Below, piece by piece: positions 59,445 through 64,000 of a DNA stretch of 64,000 bases. How positions within the stretch are numbered: position 1 is the first letter of the stretch; each line of letters opens with the position of its first letter. The notes under the pieces were generated by a model. The model did not search any database and was not told the origin of the DNA. It saw nothing but the letters and a program-made list of their open reading frames with translations. The position numbers and the translations under genes are program-made. Origin of the DNA: an uncultured Lachnospiraceae bacterium. GTDB taxonomy: Bacteria > Bacillota > Clostridia > Lachnospirales > Lachnospiraceae. Where the stretch lies: positions 16,039 to 80,038 of the forward strand of contig URQQ01000013.1 of assembly GCA_900549995.1 (NCBI GenBank), given 5' to 3'.

Positions 59445-60010
59445 GGCAGTTCCTTTTCCTGGTATGCCGTTAATACCACATCAATACGGCTGTGAGCATT
59501 TCCACAGCCGCATGTATCTGATATCAACGACACACTTCTATTGATTTCTATTTGGTTTATTTACAGTTGGCGCCGTATTTGGCCTCGCATCCCCGGCATC
59601 CTGCCATGCTCCCACATGGCGGGGAACATTACAGGCAGGCATCTGGCGGATGCCGTTCGCAGATATTCCAAGGGTCTTGCTGATTACAACCCAAGGTCCA
59701 TCTTCTGCTCTTTGGCAGGAAAACGTATCATTATCCCCCGTTTGTGATCATGGCGGAAAGCCAGCCGCGGCTTTATTTCAGATATAAGGGATCGCTCGAA
59801 ACGAAACCAGACACTGCAATCCTACCCATCAACTGCCAGAACATATAATATAATGGCGGTCTATTTTCTCAGATGCAGTGCCGGTTCCGTCTGTCTTGGC
59901 GCTTATTCTGTCACGCTACTACTCACGGGAACGTACCTGTAATGCTGGTATTGGATTGTCAAAGAGCAGGCGAGGGATTTCCCCTCTCACTATATAGCCG
60001 GTGAAATCGT
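59445..60010. other. 566-bp gap with several hairpins and no recognised gene
   Basis: Between the helicase and the sigma-like gene I see no ORF with a start, ribosome site and known family. Strong short hairpins are present, for example CGGCTGTG/CACAGCCG (59488-59511), GCCATG/CATGGC and GGCATC/GATGCC (about 59602-59654). Sequence around 59850-59990 is GC-rich and non-coding-looking. Reading the minus strand, an open frame (about 59530-59750) without a start gives FSCQRAEDGPWVVISKTLG, which could be a gene fragment. The gap may hold a structured RNA or element remnants. Confidence 0.5.
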
Positions 60011-60451
60011 CTAATTTTGTTCACTCCTTTTAATATTTTTTATTTTTTTCCTTATACGTTTCATTCTGGTATATACGGTATTCCTTGGCATCTCCATTTT
60101 TTCTGCTATCTCCTGGATAGAAAAACCCATCATTTTAAATAGAAGTATCTGCAGCGTCTTTCGGTCAGACTCCAACAGAATATGTAGCAGACATTCATCT
60201 TCAATATTTTCCAGCAGAGGCTGAATACCGTCTATCTCAGGTTCTCCTATTTCCGCAACTTGGAAATTCCCGTATTCCGGAAAAGGTGCCTGATGTTCCC
60301 GGTATCTGCGTTCCGCATTAAAGTCCTCCCAATCCATGCGCCGCAGTTCTTGGATCGTGGTTTCATCCGCTCCGTATTTCCGCAAATTTTTTTCTTCTTG
60401 TTCTTTCCAGCGTTTCCATTCCTTTTCTTCTCTTGCTTTGTTATAAGCCAT
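60011..60451 (-). CDS. Sigma-70 region-4-like regulator (mobile-element type)
   Basis: A 146-residue basic protein. A charged helical N-terminus (AYNKAREEKEWKRWKEQEEK) leads to a C-terminal helix-turn-helix of sigma region 4.2 type (FKMMGFSIQEIAEKMEMPRN, TVYTRMKRIRKKI). Region 2 is absent, so it is not a full sigma factor. Such short proteins are common in integrative conjugative elements of Lachnospiraceae. RBS CGGAGGAATGGAAGA precedes the ATG. The gene has a terminator about 110 bp upstream that isolates it from the DNA to its right. Confidence 0.8.
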   Translation of the reverse strand: MAYNKAREEKEWKRWKEQEEKNLRKYGADETTIQELRRMDWEDFNAERRYREHQAPFPEYGNFQVAEIGEPEIDGIQPLLENIEDECLLHILLESDRKTLQILLFKMMGFSIQEIAEKMEMPRNTVYTRMKRIRKKIKNIKRSEQN

Positions 60452-60561
60452 TCTTCCATTCCTCCGATTTGAAATTTTTAGAAATCAAATCGAAGTGCGG
60501 CGGAGATCTGGCTCTGTGGCTAAGATGGAGCTTCTGTAATAACTTGTTGAAATTTGTCGAT

Positions 60562-60598
60562 AAAAAAAGTGCAGGAATCCTTCTCTGAATCTCTGCAC
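60562..60598 (-). terminator. Terminator upstream of the sigma-like gene
   Basis: On the minus strand GTGCAG pairs with CTGCAC around an 18-nt loop and is followed by seven T. It would end transcripts coming from the repeat-bearing region on the right before the sigma-like gene at 60451. Confidence 0.75.
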
Positions 60599-60604
60599 CC
60601 TTTC

Positions 60605-60661
60605 GGCTTTTATTTGATTTTCTCTCAAATAACGAGCCTTTCGTCAAATATACTACTCCTT
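60605..60661. repeat. 57-bp direct repeat, copy 1
   Basis: This segment matches 60795-60851 at all but one of 57 positions, 190 bp apart. On the minus strand it contains AAGGAG, a TTG start and codons for MTKGSLFERK, that is, a complete translation start. In this copy the frame continues past the repeat into unrelated sequence (to 60441). See copy 2. Confidence 0.85.
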
Positions 60662-60773
60662 TGTACTATGCCATGCCTCCTCCTTTCGGGCAGTGGGAGT
60701 AGTATACTAAACGTAACAGTCAATTAACGGTCAATCGCCAGTCAAAGGACTGTCACTTTGCTAAATCATGTAA

Positions 60774-60797
60774 AAAAACAGACCTAACTTATTAGGC
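60774..60797 (-). terminator. Terminator overlapping the stop of the short repeat-encoded frame
   Basis: On the minus strand CCTAA-TAAG-TTAGG is followed after four bases by seven T. The left arm overlaps the last codons of the short frame that starts in repeat copy 2. Confidence 0.65.
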
Positions 60798-60851
60798 TTT
60801 TATTTAATTTTCTCTCAAATAACGAGCCTTTCGTCAAATATACTACTCCTT
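60795..60851. repeat. 57-bp direct repeat, copy 2, with an 18-codon frame
   Basis: Second copy of the element at 60605-60661. Minus-strand reading: AAGGAG, then TTG at 60837, then codons for MTKGSLFERKLNKSLIS and a stop near 60784, overlapping a terminator hairpin. A short leader peptide ended by a terminator is what this looks like, but both copies could equally be remnants of one duplicated gene start. The only sequence between the repeats is about 130 bp with a 10-bp inverted repeat (ATACTACTCC at 60650-60659, GGAGTAGTAT at 60696-60705). Confidence 0.7.
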
Positions 60852-60970
60852 ATATGTTTTTAAGCACGCTACGGTTCGGCGACAATCAGTTAGCCCTCTG
60901 AGTTGTAGACGACCCGCTCTATTTAAAGAATTGAAAATATTAAAACTGTAAATCTTTATTGCTTTATTGA

Positions 60971-61508
60971 TTATGACTGCGACTTCTTCCAGAATAAGTT
61001 TATCTGCACTGCAATCAACAAAAGAAAGGGAAGCAAAATACAGAAGATATAGCTCGGTATTGTAACAAGCAGATAGAAAGCAGTTTCCGATGTCTCGAGT
61101 CTATATGAATACTTGCCTTGAACATCCTCGTATGTGACAAGAATTTCATCATCAGTATCGTTGGTTGTATCATAGGTGATAATGGCTGGAGCTTCCATTT
61201 AATCTGTAGTTATTGATTAAATTTTACGGCTAATTGTTTCTCAAAAGTTATTGGTTGCTGTTGATTGGTATGCCACCCGTAATGTGACAATATTCGCGTC
61301 CTTCACAAGAAATGAGATTGAAAGCCACATAATCCATCACACTCATAGAATCCGAACGCACAATAAACGCCTTATAGCCAAAGAGTTCTTGGTCATTCCA
61401 ATTAAAAGTAGTTACAGATACAATGGTAAAAAACATCTTTGACACACCATTATGACGAAACATTAAGGCCCTTTGCTTTGCAGATTCCCTCTTTCGATAG
61501 ATTTGCAT
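60971..61508 (-). pseudogene. Broken SipW-type signal peptidase I gene
   Basis: Two adjacent minus-strand frames read as halves of one signal peptidase. The first (61508-61248) holds FGYKAFIVRSDSMS, the SM active-site segment of SipW-like peptidases, but then loses the family pattern. The second (61198-60971) holds ITYDTTNDTDDEILVTYEDV, then LVTIPSYIFCILLPFLLLIA, the C-terminal membrane anchor region. The gap between them has stops and a frame change, and the region with the catalytic His is missing or scrambled. A terminator lies after the second half. It is best read as decayed. Confidence 0.75.
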
Positions 61509-62013
61509 TTGAAATCCTCATATACAGTTTAGCCTCCTGCCTGCATTGCATATGGGAGAAGCATATAATTTAAGTTATGTAGTGAACTACTGTGGAAATC
61601 TTTGTCAAATAAATACGACGAACTGACATCATAGTAAAAAGGGCACACAAAAGCACGCTCTCGGCTATTTTTTCCAAATTAACATGGAGAGCGTACTTGT
61701 CTGTCTTTATAAGAACTAATGCTATTTATTAATTTTGGGGAACGTTTTGTCAGCGAAAATCGCTTGATTATTGTAGGTTTAGGTAATTTAGTGTGAGTTC
61801 TATCATATATGTATTTCTAATACGAACAAGTCTTCCCATCATAACTTACTTAGAAATCATCACTAGACTATGAGTTGTATGATAGTTATATATAAATAAA
61901 TACTCTCTTTTACCAGCATCCATTCCTGACACCCATAATCCGCTGTGCCCCATTGGGCCTTATTCCTCTAAAATAGATTCGTGGGCTATTAACAAACTGC
62001 ATTTTGTTATATT
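61509..62013. other. 505-bp gap, AT-rich, no gene seen
   Basis: No ORF with a credible start or family is visible on either strand. An inverted repeat ACGCTCTC/GAGAGCGT with a 24-nt loop (about 61651-61690) could be a weak terminator. The rest looks like decayed sequence between the broken signal peptidase and the subtilase. Confidence 0.5.
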
Positions 62014-63711
62014 TTAAAATCTTGTCAGAGCTTCAAAAGCACTGTATAGATTTAAGGTTCCATAACCCCAGGAACGGTTGGGATATAGCTCATTATTGCT
62101 TCTGTTGGCCCCTCGGATAAGAAGTTGCTTAATCTCTAAACTGCTCATGGTAGGCCAATTCCCCCTTATAATACCCCACTCCAAGATCAGTGCTGCTGAC
62201 CCAGCTGTCACTGAAGCAGCTATACTGGTTCCGGTCATGGATACAGAACGGTTTCCTGGACCTATCGTTTTCACGTCTACCCCTGCAGCTATCAGATCTG
62301 GTTTGATTCTTCCTCTTCTTGTGAAGCCTCGGCTGGAACTAATATAAAGGCTTTTATTCTGCACATGATAAGCCCCCACTGTAATAGGAATCTCTGCATT
62401 TGAGGGTTCAGTCAGAGTAATATCTGGATTTGAACTTAAAAATCTCGTACCTTCCGCTATAAACCCAGTTACGGGCATCCAAATATTATAAATCCTATTG
62501 AGCACGTTAGTTCCATAGACCCGCAGACGCCAAATCCCCGGCATAGGAAAGAACATGCGGATTACAATGAGTTGATCTCCACTCTGCGCTTCCAATGGCT
62601 GGAAATCAATATATATGATTGTCCTTTCAAATATAAAATCAAACCGCTGACTTCCGCTTCTAGCAGAGGGTCGGGGTACCATTTCTCCTGTCGGGGAGAT
62701 TAAAGAAACAGACAGCACATCCGGTGTGCTTCCCCAGAGTTCCATTGTAAGCCCATATTCCCCTTCTGCCACTCGAAATTCTACATCTTCATATTCTTGC
62801 CCATCTTTCAGAATCCCATAAAAATGATGCCCTTGATTTGCCTCATTGCCTCCTGCCACTACAATACAACGCCCCACACGGGAGCCAATGGCGTTGATAT
62901 AAGAAGCAAGGGGAGAAGTTCCTTCATGTCCTCCCATATTAGTCCCCAAGCCAATACAGACCACAAGGGGTTTTCTTTCCCGCAAAGCCAGTTCATGAAG
63001 ATACCGGAGCCCAAGCATAATATCATTTTCCTGATAAGCAACCACATCCGCTTTTACACCGAAATATTGTTTCAGATACCCTTTCGCAGGCTTTAACTTC
63101 ACAACTGCAATATCTGCTAGCGGGGCTGCACCAATCCAACCAGTTTCTTTATCCCGGCTCCCAGCGGCTATAGCAGCCATCTGTGTTCCATGTCCTATTT
63201 CATCTCTGCTGGGAACAATTGAAAAAGGAATGTCGCTTTCCAACGCTTGATTGATGACCTCCCGTCCATAAATACTGCCATAGTCAATTCCATCCGGTGT
63301 GTTTCCCGTCTGAATAGACTGATCCCAGATTTCTATAATCCGGCTCTTTCCTACCGAGTCTTGAAAGCAGGAGTTGGTATAGTCAATCCCCGTATCCAAA
63401 AAACCAAAAATCACACCTGCTCCTTGTAGTTGCAATACTGGATGGTTTTGTATTTGTAGTATACGTGAAGTTTCCAGACTTTCATTTTCCAACAATCCAT
63501 ATAGTTTTGGAAATACTTCATATTCATAATCAGTTCTGGATCTTGTTTCCAAATATTCTCTGGATACATAATATATATCATAATAATCATTTATCATCTG
63601 AAAACACACTTCCGGAAAAAAACTTTCCAAGCCATTGGAACTCCAGCTGGACTTCCATAAAAAATCAGCATATTTCTCTGAGACAATTTTCTCTCTGCAG
63701 CTTTCCATCAT
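62014..63711 (-). CDS. S8 subtilisin-like protease, Csp-like
   Basis: A 565-residue subtilase with all three catalytic residues: Asp106 in FLDTGID, His174 in IGHGTQMA and Ser496 in TGTSIAAS; the oxyanion Asn is in VVAGGNEANQG. There is no signal peptide or transmembrane segment, and the 90-residue N-terminus may be a prodomain. A beta-rich insert lies between the Asn and Ser regions, as in the clostridial CspB/CspC group. Lachnospiraceae carry many such proteins; roles in spore germination are known only for some. RBS CGGAGTATGTGA precedes the ATG. Confidence 0.9.
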   Translation of the reverse strand: MMESCREKIVSEKYADFLWKSSWSSNGLESFFPEVCFQMINDYYDIYYVSREYLETRSRTDYEYEVFPKLYGLLENESLETSRILQIQNHPVLQLQGAGVIFGFLDTGIDYTNSCFQDSVGKSRIIEIWDQSIQTGNTPDGIDYGSIYGREVINQALESDIPFSIVPSRDEIGHGTQMAAIAAGSRDKETGWIGAAPLADIAVVKLKPAKGYLKQYFGVKADVVAYQENDIMLGLRYLHELALRERKPLVVCIGLGTNMGGHEGTSPLASYINAIGSRVGRCIVVAGGNEANQGHHFYGILKDGQEYEDVEFRVAEGEYGLTMELWGSTPDVLSVSLISPTGEMVPRPSARSGSQRFDFIFERTIIYIDFQPLEAQSGDQLIVIRMFFPMPGIWRLRVYGTNVLNRIYNIWMPVTGFIAEGTRFLSSNPDITLTEPSNAEIPITVGAYHVQNKSLYISSSRGFTRRGRIKPDLIAAGVDVKTIGPGNRSVSMTGTSIAASVTAGSAALILEWGIIRGNWPTMSSLEIKQLLIRGANRSNNELYPNRSWGYGTLNLYSAFEALTRF

Positions 63712-63870
63712 TCACATACTCCGACAATATTTGTTATAATATATGTAACTTTTATGGATTTGTGTAAACTAACAGAGATTTTATCATAGTTGTAAAACAA
63801 ATCCTCCAGAAAAAGAAACATAGATGCTATCAAATTCCCCAAAGAGAAAATGCACCTCCCTGTTATTTCT

Positions 63871-63906
63871 AAAAACAGAGAACCGAAGGACTCCCTTCGA
63901 TTCTCT
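63871..63906 (-). terminator. Terminator after the partial gene at the right edge
   Basis: On the minus strand AGAGAATCGAAGG pairs with CCTTCGGTTCTCT with one wobble, around a short loop, followed by GTTTTTAG. It lies 15 bp past the stop of the gene at 63921. Confidence 0.85.
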
Positions 63907-63920
63907 ATCCTTCACAACAT

Positions 63921-64000
63921 TCACTTTTTCTTGTGCAGTTTCATTTCAATATCTTTCGTTGCCGCTACATCCTGCAGTAATCCGGCAACAAAAGCGCTTT
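63921..64000 (-). CDS. C-terminal fragment of a gene cut by the window edge
   Basis: Only the last 25 residues are present (VAGLLQDVAATKDIEMKLHK and a final Lys pair, then TGA at 63921). The frame is open to position 64000 and a strong terminator follows the stop, so this is a real gene end. The family cannot be told from this much sequence. Confidence 0.6.
   Translation of the reverse strand, partial: SAFVAGLLQDVAATKDIEMKLHKKK

Noticed and set aside
59541..59747. 68-codon frame on the plus strand in the helicase upstream gap
   Set aside because: It has no ribosome binding site and no recognisable similarity, and mirrors an open frame on the other strand in GC-rich hairpin sequence.
60011..60451. 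Full sigma factor
   Set aside because: Only the region-4-type helix-turn-helix is seen; regions 2 and 3 are missing and the protein is too short.

Overview
The window looks like a chromosomal segment of a gut Firmicute of the Lachnospiraceae / Clostridium cluster XIVa type. The grounds are moderate-to-low GC, Gram-positive ribosome binding sites (AGGAGG-like, with some TTG and GTG starts), GPH-family sugar transporters beside a GH43 enzyme, BspA-like leucine-rich repeat secretion, Csp-like subtilases without signal peptides, and two large FMN/FAD/4Fe-4S 'old yellow' oxidoreductases of the kind gut clostridia use on steroids, flavonoids and enoates. I cannot name the species. No rRNA, tRNA or CRISPR array was seen.

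Region 1 (1-14.5 kb): an NMT1/SsuA-type ABC importer (binding lipoprotein cut by the left edge, permease, ATPase), a Crp/Fnr regulator, then an eight-gene minus-strand catabolic operon (MFS, SDR, Fe-alcohol dehydrogenase, OYE-like reductase, two more Fe-alcohol dehydrogenases, SDR, MFS). A divergent LysR gene and a LysR-type operator/promoter stand at its head. Region 2 (14.5-21.4 kb): an SMP-30 lactonase, an alpha/beta hydrolase with Cys at the nucleophile position, a sugar acetyltransferase, and a small-protein/flavodoxin/histidine kinase/OmpR operon divergent from a second LysR gene. Region 3 (21.4-28.5 kb): a xyloside or arabinoside locus with two GPH transporters, a GH43 glycosidase and an AraC regulator fused to a degenerate GH39 domain. 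Region 4 (28.7-36.7 kb): regulators (hybrid kinase, double-winged-helix GntR, two TetRs), a nitroreductase and a TetR-controlled ABC exporter with a repeated 16-bp operator.

Region 5 (36.7-51.6 kb) is the most interesting. A tightly packed minus-strand operon runs from a secreted BspA-like LRR protein, through a 36-residue acidic peptide (42101-42211), to a patatin, an HprK-like kinase, a PqqD-like protein, a Ser/His S24/S26 peptidase, an ABC exporter and a nucleotidyltransferase. These resemble accessory parts of kinase-containing lasso-peptide clusters, but neither the macrolactam synthetase (C) nor the transglutaminase-like B2 protease is present, so this may be an undescribed RiPP type. 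A LytTR/GHKL two-component system is divergent from it, with direct-repeat LytTR-like sites in the shared intergenic region. A paralogous orphan GHKL kinase lies 3 kb further on, past a MerR-controlled oxidoreductase.

Region 6 (51.6-64 kb) is mobile or decaying: a cupin gene beside the remnant of a second cupin, a Tn554-like set of three tyrosine recombinases plus a DUF6262-type protein, a DinG-like helicase, a sigma-70 region-4-like regulator of the type seen in integrative elements, a 57-bp direct repeat carrying a duplicated translation start, a broken SipW-type signal peptidase, an intact subtilase, and the C-terminus of a gene cut by the right edge.
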